Positions 53,938 to 63,176 of a stretch of 64,000 nucleotides of DNA are shown here, piece after piece (within the stretch, counting starts at the first letter, position 1; each line of letters starts with the position of its first letter). A program made the position numbers and the translations under genes. Source of the DNA: SHAN690 sp023262195 (GTDB lineage Bacteria > Bacteroidota > Bacteroidia > Flavobacteriales_G > Salibacteraceae); NCBI GenBank assembly GCA_038142005.1, contig JAYQJE010000001.1:992001-1056000 (forward strand), in the 5' to 3' direction. The notes under the pieces were generated by a model. It made no database searches, was not told where the DNA came from, and saw only the letters and a list, made by a program, of their open reading frames with translations.

Positions 53938-55725
53938 ATGAAGCACATCAGAAACTTCTGTATTATAGCGCATATTGACCACGGTAAAAGCACTCTGGCC
54001 GATAGATTGCTCCAGGTTACTGGAACTGTGAGTCAACGAGACCTCAAGGAACAAACGCTTGACGATATGGATCTCGAACGCGAGCGAGGGATTACCATAA
54101 AGAGCCATGCAATTCAAATGAATTACAATCTCAACGGTGAAGATTATGTGCTGAACCTAATTGATACACCGGGTCATGTTGACTTCAGCTATGAAGTATC
54201 GCGATCCATTGCTGCCTGTGAAGGCGCGTTACTTTTGGTGGATGCCAGTCAGGGTATTGAGGCTCAGACCATATCAAATCTCTATTTGGCTATGGAGCAT
54301 GACCTCCAGATCATTCCCGTCTTAAATAAAATGGATTTGCCATCAGCAATGCCAGAAGAAGTAAAGGATGAGATGGTAGATTTGCTTGGTTGCGATCGTG
54401 AAGAGATTATTGGAGCAAGCGGAAAAACAGGCGAAGGCGTAGATGAGTTGCTAAGTGCAATTATTGATCGGATTCCTTCACCCACAGGTGATCCAAAGGC
54501 ACCATTACAAGCTTTGGTTTTTGACAGTGTCTTCAATCCGTTCAGAGGCATCATCGCTTATTTCCGAATTATGAATGGCACTCTCCGAGCTGAGGATTCT
54601 GTTAAGTTTTTTCATACGGGTAAGCAATACTCAGCCGATGAAATTGGAGTACTTCGAATGAAACCTGAAAAGCGCAAAGAACTTAGCGCAGGAGACGTAG
54701 GCTACATCATTTCTGGAATAAAGCAGGCTAAGGAAATTAAAGTGGGCGACACCCTCACGCACAAAGAGGCGCCTTGCGAAACGGCCATTGAGGGTTTTGA
54801 GAATGTCAAACCCATGGTATTTGCAGGAATTTACCCAGTTGAAACAGACGATTACGAAGAGCTTCGGGATGCAATGGAGAAGCTTCAATTGAATGACGCA
54901 TCCTTGACGTTTGAACCCGAGTCTTCAGCTGCCTTAGGGTTTGGTTTCCGGTGTGGATTTCTTGGAATGCTTCACATGGAAATTATTCAAGAGCGTTTGG
55001 AGCGGGAGTTTGACATGACTGTAATCACCACAGTGCCAAACGTGAGCTACTACGCTTATTCAACAGCGGGAGAAAAGTCTGTGGTAAACAACCCATCTGA
55101 TCTTCCCGATCCCGCTAACCTCGAAAAGGTGGAGGAGCCCTTTATCAATGCTCAGATTATTTCAAAGTCAGAGTTTGTAGGAGCAATCATGAATCTATGT
55201 ATTGAAAAGCGGGGCGGGCTAAAGAATCAGGTTTACTTAACGGCAGATCGAGTCGAACTCACTTTTGAAATGCCCTTGGCAGAGATTGTATTTGACTTCT
55301 ATGATCGATTGAAGTCTATTTCTCGCGGATACGCCTCGTTTGACTATCATCCGATTGGTTATCAAGCTTCAAACTTGATCAAGTTAGACATCATGTTAAA
55401 CGGTGACCCTGTCGATGCACTTTCAGCTCTGATTCATAAGGATAATGCCTTCACCCTAGGAAAGAAAATTTGCCTCAAACTGAAGGAACTCATACCAAGA
55501 CAACAATTTGAAATTGCCATACAAGCGGCCATCGGGTCTAAAATTGTGGCACGTGAGTCAGTAAAAGCCTTGCGAAAGGATGTAACTGCCAAGTGCTATG
55601 GTGGAGATATTAGTAGAAAACGAAAACTCCTAGAGAAACAGAAAAAAGGAAAGAAGCGAATGAGACAGATTGGAAGCGTAGAGGTACCTCAACAAGCGTT
55701 TTTAGCCGTACTTAAACTCGACTAA
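53938..55725 (+). CDS. lepA: Elongation factor 4 (LepA)
   Basis: ATG 53938 starts MKHIRNFCIIAHIDHGKSTL, as in all LepA; the frame is open 57 bases further up. 595 residues. GTPase motifs: AHIDHGKST (G1), ERERGITIKSHAIQM (G2 region), DTPGHVDFSYEV (G3), NKMDLP (G4). The C-terminal LepA-specific domain is complete, with GGDISRKRKLLEKQKKGKKR. It is a ribosome-associated GTPase that helps under stress or in initiation. Intact, with no frameshift. Confidence 0.97.
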   Translation: MKHIRNFCIIAHIDHGKSTLADRLLQVTGTVSQRDLKEQTLDDMDLERERGITIKSHAIQMNYNLNGEDYVLNLIDTPGHVDFSYEVSRSIAACEGALLLVDASQGIEAQTISNLYLAMEHDLQIIPVLNKMDLPSAMPEEVKDEMVDLLGCDREEIIGASGKTGEGVDELLSAIIDRIPSPTGDPKAPLQALVFDSVFNPFRGIIAYFRIMNGTLRAEDSVKFFHTGKQYSADEIGVLRMKPEKRKELSAGDVGYIISGIKQAKEIKVGDTLTHKEAPCETAIEGFENVKPMVFAGIYPVETDDYEELRDAMEKLQLNDASLTFEPESSAALGFGFRCGFLGMLHMEIIQERLEREFDMTVITTVPNVSYYAYSTAGEKSVVNNPSDLPDPANLEKVEEPFINAQIISKSEFVGAIMNLCIEKRGGLKNQVYLTADRVELTFEMPLAEIVFDFYDRLKSISRGYASFDYHPIGYQASNLIKLDIMLNGDPVDALSALIHKDNAFTLGKKICLKLKELIPRQQFEIAIQAAIGSKIVARESVKALRKDVTAKCYGGDISRKRKLLEKQKKGKKRMRQIGSVEVPQQAFLAVLKLD

Positions 55726-55764
55726 AATCATTCTGCACATATTTGCTCGAATCAAACGAATTGA

Positions 55765-56478
55765 ATGAGTAAAAATCGAATTTTAGTCATCGGAGCTTGT
55801 GGCCAAGTCGGAACTGAATTGGTCGAGAATCTAGCCGAGAAATTTGGAAGTGATCGCGTAATTGCTTCGGATATCCGTGATAATGCTGATTTTGCCGCAA
55901 AGTATCTTAAGCTTGACGTTCTTGATCGTGAAGCCGTGAAATCGGTTGTGAATGAATTTCAAGTAACTGAGGTTTACCATTTAGCCGCGCTTTTGTCTGC
56001 TACAGCTGAAAAGAATCCGGAATTTGGTTGGAAACTAAACATGGATGGCCTATTCAGCATTCTTGATTTGGCTAAAGATGGTTTGATTAAAAAGATTTTT
56101 TGGCCAAGCTCGATTGCGGTATTTGGGCCTAGCACGCCTAAAGCAAATACGCCTCAACAGACTATAATAGAGCCTACTTCGGTCTATGGCATTTCAAAAT
56201 TTGCCGGAGAGCGATGGTGCGACTACTACTTCAGAAGATATGGAGTAGATGTACGGAGCATACGCTACCCTGGTTTGATTGGTTGGAAATCACTTCCGGG
56301 TGGTGGTACTACAGATTATGCAGTCGAAATTTTTCACAAGGCACTTGAATCTGGAGAATATGAGTGTTTTTTAAGTGCTGAGACATCCTTGCCCATGATG
56401 TACATGAGCGATGCCATCAAGGCTACCATAGACATTATGCAGGCACCAAGACCAAATCAAAATCAGATCAAGTTATAA
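55765..56478 (+). CDS. NAD-dependent L-threonine dehydrogenase (epimerase type), main part
   Basis: Extended short-chain dehydrogenase: ILVIGACGQVGTELVENL (NAD loop), LDVLDREAVKSVV, YHLAALLSATAEKNPE and the catalytic YGISKFAGERWCDYYF (Tyr-x-x-x-Lys). The LLSATAEKNPE and GLIGWKSLPGGGTTDYAVE sequences are those of the GalE-like threonine dehydrogenases, which oxidise threonine to 2-amino-3-oxobutyrate. The frame is lost after PNQ because the A4 run at 56459-56462 is one base too long. Confidence 0.85.
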   Translation: MSKNRILVIGACGQVGTELVENLAEKFGSDRVIASDIRDNADFAAKYLKLDVLDREAVKSVVNEFQVTEVYHLAALLSATAEKNPEFGWKLNMDGLFSILDLAKDGLIKKIFWPSSIAVFGPSTPKANTPQQTIIEPTSVYGISKFAGERWCDYYFRRYGVDVRSIRYPGLIGWKSLPGGGTTDYAVEIFHKALESGEYECFLSAETSLPMMYMSDAIKATIDIMQAPRPNQNQIKL

Positions 56479-56488
56479 TATTAGTGCT

Positions 56489-56707
56489 ATGAGCTTTAAT
56501 CCAGCTGAAATTGCGGTTGAAATCTCAAAGCATATTCCAGAGTTTCAAATTTCATATGCTCCAGATTTTCGTCAGGAAATTGCTAATGATTGGCCTGCAA
56601 GTATTGATGATAGTTTAGCCAGAGAGCATTGGAATTGGAAAAACGATTACGACTTAGCAGGCATGACATCGGATATGCTTGAAAACCTAAAACGACAAAA
56701 AGCTTAA
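56489..56707 (+). CDS. NAD-dependent L-threonine dehydrogenase (epimerase type), C-terminal part
   Basis: MSFNPAEIAVEISKHIPEF, SYAPDFRQEIANDWPASID and HWNWKNDYDLAGMTSDMLEN are the conserved end of the family, completing a protein of about 313 residues. The correct frame joins as PNQIRSSYNISAMSF. The open frame found here starts at an internal Met. Confidence 0.85.
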   Translation: MSFNPAEIAVEISKHIPEFQISYAPDFRQEIANDWPASIDDSLAREHWNWKNDYDLAGMTSDMLENLKRQKA

Positions 56708-56787
56708 TGGTTGTGACAGGGAAGTTGAATGAATGGATAAAAAATCTCTGTGGTTGTGGGAATAAAAGTATCTATCGACCGCTTTCT

Positions 56788-57682
56788 ATGATGACCAAAT
56801 ATTTCCACTTCGCGCTATTTTTTTTCTCTCTTGCTAACTGCCTCTGACCTTATTGGTCAAAACAAGACCAATGAATCAGGAAGGCGAGTAGGTATGTGGG
56901 TGATTACAGGCGCTGAATCGACCAAGCCTGGTTATGCAGATAATGCTAAGGTTGAGGAAGGAAAGTATGAGAATGGCCGAAAGGTCGGGCTCTGGAAATT
57001 TTATTACCCAAGTGGAAAAATCAAGGCGGAGATAACTCACGAAAATGGGCGTCCTAAGGGTCCATACAAAACCTACTATGAAAACGGTCAGGTAGAAGAG
57101 CAGGGCAATTGGGCACTCACCAAGCAGACAGGAAACTTCAAGCGATACTATGAAAATGGCCAAGTAGCACAGGACTTCACTTTTGATGCTTCAGGCAAGA
57201 GAAACGGTCCGCAGAAATACTTTTATGAGAATGGTCAATTGATGATCGAAGGGAACTGGAACGGTGGGAAAGAAGACGGTGCCGTAAAAGAATACTACGA
57301 AGACGGTTCAGTTAAATCTGTGCGAGTATTCAATGGTGGACAAATGGACAAAGCGCAGTCTACATTTAAACAGCCTAAAACTGCAGCTGTAGCCCCAGTA
57401 GCACAGCCAGAACCTGTAAAAGACGCGTCCAATAATGTGAAAAAGACTGTAAGAGTCTCTACAGCAACAGCAAATCCGAATATCGGTACCTTCGATGGCA
57501 ATGGTCAACATACTTTATACAATAAGGACCGTCAAATCTCACAGAAGGGCATATTTAAGGATGGTAGGCTTGTCGATGGCAAGGTTTACAAGTACAACCG
57601 AGATGGGATTCTTACAAACATCGAGCTCTACAAAGGAGGCCAATATATTGGCGAAGGTGTCATCGACAAAAGCATGATGTAA
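56788..57682 (+). CDS. Exported MORN-repeat protein
   Basis: From ATG 56788 the signal peptide would read MMTKYFHFALFFSLLLTASDLIGQ if the T8 run at 56818-56825 had seven bases; as written it stops early and the open frame starts at TTG 56831. The mature protein has five or six MORN-type repeats (YENGRKVGLWKFYYPSGKIK, YYENGQVEEQGNW, YYENGQVAQDFTF, FYENGQLMIEGNW, YYEDGSVKSVRVF), then a linker and two more at the end. Databases often label such proteins YwqK antitoxins, which says little. Probably a periplasmic or surface protein; function unknown. Confidence 0.8.
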
Positions 57683-57711
57683 TATCCATTCGTGCACACA
57701 ATGTGTGACCT

Positions 57712-57719
57712 TATCTTTG
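57712..57719 (+). promoter_or_regulatory. -7 promoter element before cysS
   Basis: TATCTTTG, a perfect TAnnTTTG, 19 bases before the cysS ATG at 57739. Just upstream is the near-palindrome CACACAaTGTGTG (57695-57707), within the spacer between -33 and -7. Confidence 0.6.
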
Positions 57720-57738
57720 CGCCCCTTTTCAAGATATT

Positions 57739-59202
57739 ATGAACGCATTGCACATTTACAATACAATTTCTGGATCCAAGGATAAGTTCGAACCTATAAA
57801 CCCACCATTCGTAGGACTATACGTTTGTGGGCCTACCGTTTACAGCAATGTGCATTTAGGGAACTGCAGAACATTCATCTCCTTTGACCTTGTGAATCGA
57901 TATCTGCGTTACCTCGGTTATAAGGTTAGATATGTTCGAAACATCACAGATGCGGGCCACCTCGAAAGTGATTCGGATCAAGGTGAAGATAAGATCAGTA
58001 AAAAGGCGCGACTTGAATCATTAGAACCGATGCAAATTGTGCAGACCTATACCATTGATTTTCACAATAAAATGGAAATGTTCAATACACTTCCACCCGA
58101 TATTGAACCTACAGCAACAGGTCACATAATAGAACAGATCAATACCATACAGGCCATACTTGATAAAGGCCTCGCGTATGAGGTGAATGGGTCGGTCTAT
58201 TTTGACGTGTTGAAGTATTCTAAATCTGAGGATTATGGCCAACTGAGTGGTCGAAAAATCGATGAACTGATCAGTGGATCACGTCAACTTGATGGGCAGG
58301 AGGAGAAGAGAAACCCAATAGATTTCGCCCTTTGGAAAAAAGCATCGCCTTCACACATTATGCGGTGGAATTCTCCATGGGGAGAAGGATTTCCTGGGTG
58401 GCATTTAGAGTGTTCTGTGATGAGTACCAAGTATCTTGGTGAAGAGTTTGACATACACGGTGGCGGAATGGATCTCAAGTTTCCTCATCATGAGTGCGAG
58501 ATTGCTCAGAACCATGCAGCCACAGGAAAGCACACAGTAAAGTATTGGATGCATGGAAATATGCTCACGTTTGAGGGTACTAAGATGTCAAAATCACTAG
58601 GAAACTCAATCTTACCAGATGAATTGGTGAGTGGCAATCACAAGCTTCTGAAAAAAGGCTTTGACCCAATGGTTGTGCGTTTCTTTATGCTTCAAGCTCA
58701 CTACCGAAGCACGTTGGATTTCTCAAATGAGGCATTAGAAGCTTCTGAAAAAGGTTATCAACGATTGATGTCGGCTGTTGGTCAAATCGAAAGTTTACCA
58801 GCGAGCTCGACAAACGAAGTGGATGTGAATCAATTCAAGGCGGATTTTGAGGGGGCAATGAACGATGATTTCAATAGTCCAATCTTAATCGCCCACATGT
58901 TTGACGCAGTAAAGGCTATTAACTCTGTGAAAGATGGAAAGCTCAAACTGGGTGCGCCAGATAAAGAGCAACTCATTGAGCTCATGCATGCTTTTGTGTT
59001 TGACATCTTAGGGCTTAAACCTAGTGGGCAGGGTAGCAATCGAGAATTGGTCGATGGATTGATGGATGTTATAATCGAGATGAGAACACGAGCTAGAAAT
59101 TCGAAAGATTGGGAAACATCGGATGCTATTCGCGATCGACTAAATGGTTTAAGCATTACCGTCAAAGACGGAAAAGATGGAATCACGTGGGAAGTAAAGT
59201 GA
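57739..59202 (+). CDS. cysS: Cysteinyl-tRNA synthetase
   Basis: 487 residues, full length. Class I motifs: LYVCGPTVYSNVHLGNCRTF contains the zinc Cys and the HIGH-type HLGN, the second zinc site FPHHECEIAQNHA, and KMSKSLGNS (KMSKS). WHLECSVMSTKYLG contributes the remaining zinc Cys. It charges tRNA(Cys) and is essential. Its TGA overlaps the GTG start of the next gene by four bases (GTGA). Confidence 0.97.
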   Translation: MNALHIYNTISGSKDKFEPINPPFVGLYVCGPTVYSNVHLGNCRTFISFDLVNRYLRYLGYKVRYVRNITDAGHLESDSDQGEDKISKKARLESLEPMQIVQTYTIDFHNKMEMFNTLPPDIEPTATGHIIEQINTIQAILDKGLAYEVNGSVYFDVLKYSKSEDYGQLSGRKIDELISGSRQLDGQEEKRNPIDFALWKKASPSHIMRWNSPWGEGFPGWHLECSVMSTKYLGEEFDIHGGGMDLKFPHHECEIAQNHAATGKHTVKYWMHGNMLTFEGTKMSKSLGNSILPDELVSGNHKLLKKGFDPMVVRFFMLQAHYRSTLDFSNEALEASEKGYQRLMSAVGQIESLPASSTNEVDVNQFKADFEGAMNDDFNSPILIAHMFDAVKAINSVKDGKLKLGAPDKEQLIELMHAFVFDILGLKPSGQGSNRELVDGLMDVIIEMRTRARNSKDWETSDAIRDRLNGLSITVKDGKDGITWEVK

Positions 59203-60206
59203 CTAGATTATGGTTTTTAGGAATTTTGATTTCAATCACCGTTATCTCATGCGGTGAAAAAGAGGTCAAGGATCAGCCTCAGAAACCCATTAAGACCGAA
59301 AAGAAGCCAACCATCGAGATTCTTGTTACTCCTGAGTTTAATGCCGATTCAGCCTATGCTTTTATTGAAAAACAAGTGTCATTTGGACCGCGAGTTCCTA
59401 ATACGGAAACGCACAGGTCTTGTGCTAAATGGTTGGAGTCAAAACTGAAATCGTATGGCCTCAAAACCAATGTTCAAAACGCTCAAGTAACCGCCTATAA
59501 TGGACAGGCGCTGGAGATTTTCAACATCATGGGCCAAATAAATCCCGAAGCAAAAGATCGAATTATGTTCAGCGCTCATTGGGATAGTCGCCCTTACGCT
59601 GATCGAGATACGGAAAAAAGAAATAAGCCCATCGATGGGGCCAATGATGGAGCGAGTGGAGTTGGTGTTTTAATTGAAATGGCACGGATCCTTACCCAAG
59701 ATTCTAGCTTCAAAGACCTCGGGGTTGATGTTGTTTTTTTTGATGCGGAAGATTATGGGAAACCTGAGGGATCAATGATAGGTCGTTCAAGCGATAGCTG
59801 GTGCCTTGGCTCTCAGTATTGGTCTCGAAATATTCCTATTCCAAATTATGCTCCTAAATATGGCATTCTCCTCGATATGGTGGGGGCTTCGAATGCGGTA
59901 TTTCCTAAGGAAGGAATAAGCATGTACTACGCGCCAAACATCGTAAACCGAGTATGGAAGATTGCCTCGGCAATGGGGTATGACGATTATTTCAAATCAT
60001 TTAGAGGCAATGAAATCACCGATGATCATCGGTATTTAAATGAGTTGGCAAAAATCCCAACCATCGATGTGATTCACTATGAAATGGGGAGAAATGATTT
60101 TGGGGCTTTCCATCACACACATGACGATACCATGGAAATCATTGATAAATCCACGTTAAAAGTGGTTGGCAACGTAATGATGCAAGTAATCTATCAAGAG
60201 CGATAG
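59199..60206 (+). CDS. M28-family lipoprotein, glutaminyl-peptide cyclotransferase-like
   Basis: GTG 59199 is preferred to the longer frame from 59109 because it yields a lipoprotein signal (RLWFLGILISITVISC). The mature zinc-enzyme domain has MFSAHWDSRPYAD (zinc His and Asp), GANDGASGVGVLIEMAR, VVFFDAEDYG (Glu), HYLNELAKIPTIDV-like region and the last His in FGAFHHTHDDT. Retention of a single zinc set and the DxxDYG pattern resembles bacterial glutaminyl cyclases of the animal type, which convert N-terminal Gln of exported proteins to pyroglutamate. Many T9SS cargoes start with Gln after signal cleavage, so this is a plausible partner. Confidence 0.82.
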   Translation: MTRLWFLGILISITVISCGEKEVKDQPQKPIKTEKKPTIEILVTPEFNADSAYAFIEKQVSFGPRVPNTETHRSCAKWLESKLKSYGLKTNVQNAQVTAYNGQALEIFNIMGQINPEAKDRIMFSAHWDSRPYADRDTEKRNKPIDGANDGASGVGVLIEMARILTQDSSFKDLGVDVVFFDAEDYGKPEGSMIGRSSDSWCLGSQYWSRNIPIPNYAPKYGILLDMVGASNAVFPKEGISMYYAPNIVNRVWKIASAMGYDDYFKSFRGNEITDDHRYLNELAKIPTIDVIHYEMGRNDFGAFHHTHDDTMEIIDKSTLKVVGNVMMQVIYQER

Positions 60207-60346
60207 AATCATTCAATCTGGAGCGTATTCTCGAGGTAGATATTTTTTGAGTCCTAATATACGGACATTTAAAAGGCCATTTTGCCTTGTTGTTACCATG
60301 CAATGTCTGACCATTACCTTACTTTTCGCCTCGATATTTAATTCTT

Positions 60347-63145
60347 ATGGCGGAAGACAAAAGACTATTTTTCATCGATGCTTATGCGTTGATTTTTAGA
60401 GCGTATTACTCGTTTATTTCAAATCCACGCATCAATAGTAAAGGTTTGAATACCTCCGCAATGTTTGGATTTACAAACACACTGTGGAGTCTATTACAAA
60501 AGGAAAAGCCCACACATATTGCCGTGGTTTTTGACCCACCGGGCGATAAGAGCTTTCGGGTTGAACAGTTTTCAGATTACAAAGCCAATAGAGAGGCGAC
60601 CCCTGAAGACATTAAAACTTCCGTGCCGTACATAAAAGCCATCATCGAAGGATTCAAGATACCTGTGATCGAAATTCCAGGCTTTGAGGCGGACGATACC
60701 ATTGGCACATTAGCCAAGAAGGGAAAAGCTGCCGGCTATGATGTCTATATGGTTACACCTGATAAAGACTACGCTCAACTGGTTGAAGATGGAATCTATA
60801 TGTATAAACCTGGCCGTAGTGGTGGTGATGTGGAAATACTCGGAGTGAAAGAGGTGTGTGAGAAATATGAAATAGAAAAGCCTGAGCAATTCATTGACAT
60901 TCTTGGTATGATGGGAGATAGTGTAGATAATATTCCTGGAATACCTGGGGTTGGCTTAAAGACTGCCATCAAGTTTATAAAGCAATTTGGGTCACTTGAA
61001 GGTCTGTATGAAAACACGGACAAAATCAAGGGTAAAATGAAGGAAAAAGTGGAGGCGAATCGCGAGCAGGCTTTTATGTCAAAGGAACTAGCCACAATCG
61101 TGATCGATGTGCCTGTGGAATTTGATGAGAAAGCCTTAATCATTGAAGAACCTGATAAAGAGAAGCTCTTGGCAGTTTTTGAAGACCTTGAATTCCGAAC
61201 ACTAGGGCGGAATATTCTTGGTGAAGCGGTAAGCGTGGTCAAGTCAAATGAAGATGCTCCACAACTCGATTTATTCGGAAGTGACGATGAAAGCAATGCG
61301 CCAAGTCATGCTTCAGAAATCAAAACAATTGAGGATACCGATCATGATTATAATCGGGTGGAAGGGGACGAAGCCATCAAGGAGTTAGTTTCACAGTTCT
61401 TAAAGTCAAAATCGTTTTGTTTCGACACTGAAACCACCGGGATCGATCCGCATCAAGCCGAATTGGTTGGCATAGCCTTTTCGAAAGAATCGGGCAAGGC
61501 ATATTATATTCCCATACCCTCCGATCAAGATAAGACCCGACACATTTTAAGCCTACTAAAACCATTGCTTGAGCAAAAAGAAATAGAAAAGGTAGGGCAG
61601 AATATAAAATATGATATAGAGGTGTTGGCGCACCATGGTATTTCGGTTCAAGGGCCATTATTCGATACCATGATTGCCCATTTTCTGCTTCATCCAGATA
61701 TGAAAAACAACATGGATGATATGGCGGAGTATTACCTTTTTTACAAACCTGTGTCCATTGAAACACTCATAGGCCCTAAAGGAAATAAGCAGGGAAATAT
61801 GCGTGATGTGCCAGTGGAGGACGTGGTGGATTACGCGTGCGAGGATGCCGATATCACTTGGCAAATTAAGCTTGCTATTGAAAATGAAATGACCGAGGAA
61901 CACGTCCTCAAACTGTTCAAAGAAATGGAGTGCCCATTAATCTCTGTGTTGGCCGACATGGAGAATGAAGGAATAAAGCTGGATGTGCCTGCCTTGAATG
62001 CAATGAGCGAATCGCTCAATGAGGAAGCCATATCTATGAAAGAAAAGGTGTTTGAATTGGCGGGTGTAGAATTCAACCTCGATTCTCCAAAACAGCTGGG
62101 CGAGATACTCTTTGATCATTTAAAGATTGATGAAAACGCCAAAAAAACCAAAACAGGCCAATATCAAACCAACGAGTCAACGCTTGAAAAACTAGCACAG
62201 AAGCACGAGATTATCCCAATCATACTGGATTATCGCAGTGTAAGGAAGCTCAAAAGCACTTATGTCGATAGTCTTCCGCAAATGGTCAATCCAAAAACAG
62301 GCAGGGTGCATACCAACTATATGCAGACCGTTGCTGCCACGGGCAGACTTTCGTCCAATAATCCCAATCTTCAAAATATACCCATCCGCACAGATCGTGG
62401 TAGAGAGGTGCGCAAAGCGTTTATCCCACGTAATGACGATTATTTAATGCTTGCTGCAGATTATTCGCAAGTTGAGCTCAGAATTATTGCAGCCATCAGC
62501 GAAGACGATGGCATGATAAACGCCTTTAAAAATGGCCTTGATATTCACAGGGCTACGGCAGCTAAAGTTTTTGGTGTTGATTTAGACGATGTTACCCGCG
62601 ATATGCGAAGCAAGGCCAAGGCGGTAAATTTTGGCATTGCTTATGGCCAAGGCGCCTTCGGTTTAGCCCAGAACTTAGGTATTTCTAGAGGTGAAGCCCG
62701 AGAAATCATTGATAGTTATGTAAAACAATTTCCTGGAATCACTAAGTATAAGGAGAGCAGTATTGAGATTGCTCGGAAGACGGGCTATGCAGAAACCATC
62801 ATGGGTAGAAGAAGGTACGTGCCGGATATCAACTCAAAAAATCATGTGGTGCGGAGTGCTGCTGAACGCAATGCCATCAACGCTCCCATTCAAGGATCGG
62901 CAGCCGATGTGATTAAAGTAGCCATGATTAATCTGCAAAAAGCCTTGAAGAGAAAGGCTTCAAAAGCAAGATGCTATTGCAAGTACATGATGAACTGGTA
63001 TTCGATGCTCATAAATCAGAAGTTGAAGAAATTACACCGATTATCCGCAAGGAGATGGAAAAGGCGCATGAGCTCATTGTGCCACTTGTTGTTGACATTA
63101 GCATTGGCAATAATTGGTTGGAGGCACATTGATTTATATGCATAA
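60347..63145 (+). CDS. polA: DNA polymerase I (frame lost before the last ~60 residues)
   Basis: Three domains in order: 5'-nuclease (residues ~1-290; FIDAYALIFRAYYSF, MVTPDKDYAQLV, GIPGVGLKTA), 3'-5' proofreading exonuclease with FDTETTGIDP, GQNIKYDIEVL and CEDADITWQI (acidic residues present, so probably active), and family A polymerase with motif A DYSQVELRIIAAIS and the O-helix RSKAKAVNFGIAYG. After INLQKALK near 62948 the frame is wrong: one A is missing. Restored, it reads EKGFKSKMLLQVHDELVF, which contains motif C (His-Asp-Glu), and stops at 63130-63132. As written the product would lack motif C and be inactive. Confidence 0.95.
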   Translation: MAEDKRLFFIDAYALIFRAYYSFISNPRINSKGLNTSAMFGFTNTLWSLLQKEKPTHIAVVFDPPGDKSFRVEQFSDYKANREATPEDIKTSVPYIKAIIEGFKIPVIEIPGFEADDTIGTLAKKGKAAGYDVYMVTPDKDYAQLVEDGIYMYKPGRSGGDVEILGVKEVCEKYEIEKPEQFIDILGMMGDSVDNIPGIPGVGLKTAIKFIKQFGSLEGLYENTDKIKGKMKEKVEANREQAFMSKELATIVIDVPVEFDEKALIIEEPDKEKLLAVFEDLEFRTLGRNILGEAVSVVKSNEDAPQLDLFGSDDESNAPSHASEIKTIEDTDHDYNRVEGDEAIKELVSQFLKSKSFCFDTETTGIDPHQAELVGIAFSKESGKAYYIPIPSDQDKTRHILSLLKPLLEQKEIEKVGQNIKYDIEVLAHHGISVQGPLFDTMIAHFLLHPDMKNNMDDMAEYYLFYKPVSIETLIGPKGNKQGNMRDVPVEDVVDYACEDADITWQIKLAIENEMTEEHVLKLFKEMECPLISVLADMENEGIKLDVPALNAMSESLNEEAISMKEKVFELAGVEFNLDSPKQLGEILFDHLKIDENAKKTKTGQYQTNESTLEKLAQKHEIIPIILDYRSVRKLKSTYVDSLPQMVNPKTGRVHTNYMQTVAATGRLSSNNPNLQNIPIRTDRGREVRKAFIPRNDDYLMLAADYSQVELRIIAAISEDDGMINAFKNGLDIHRATAAKVFGVDLDDVTRDMRSKAKAVNFGIAYGQGAFGLAQNLGISRGEAREIIDSYVKQFPGITKYKESSIEIARKTGYAETIMGRRRYVPDINSKNHVVRSAAERNAINAPIQGSAADVIKVAMINLQKALKRKASKARCYCKYMMNWYSMLINQKLKKLHRLSARRWKRRMSSLCHLLLTLALAIIGWRHIDLYA

Positions 63146-63176
63146 TCAGGATATGTTTGTAGTAATCCGGAGAGAT

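Noticed and set aside
56831..57682. YwqK-type antitoxin of a toxin-antitoxin system
   Set aside because: The name in databases derives from MORN repeats only; no toxin gene is adjacent and the protein is exported.
60347..63145. polA as a pseudogene or polymerase-dead variant lacking motif C
   Set aside because: Motif C and the correct C-terminus are present in the next frame, one base away. The broken form is almost certainly a consensus error.
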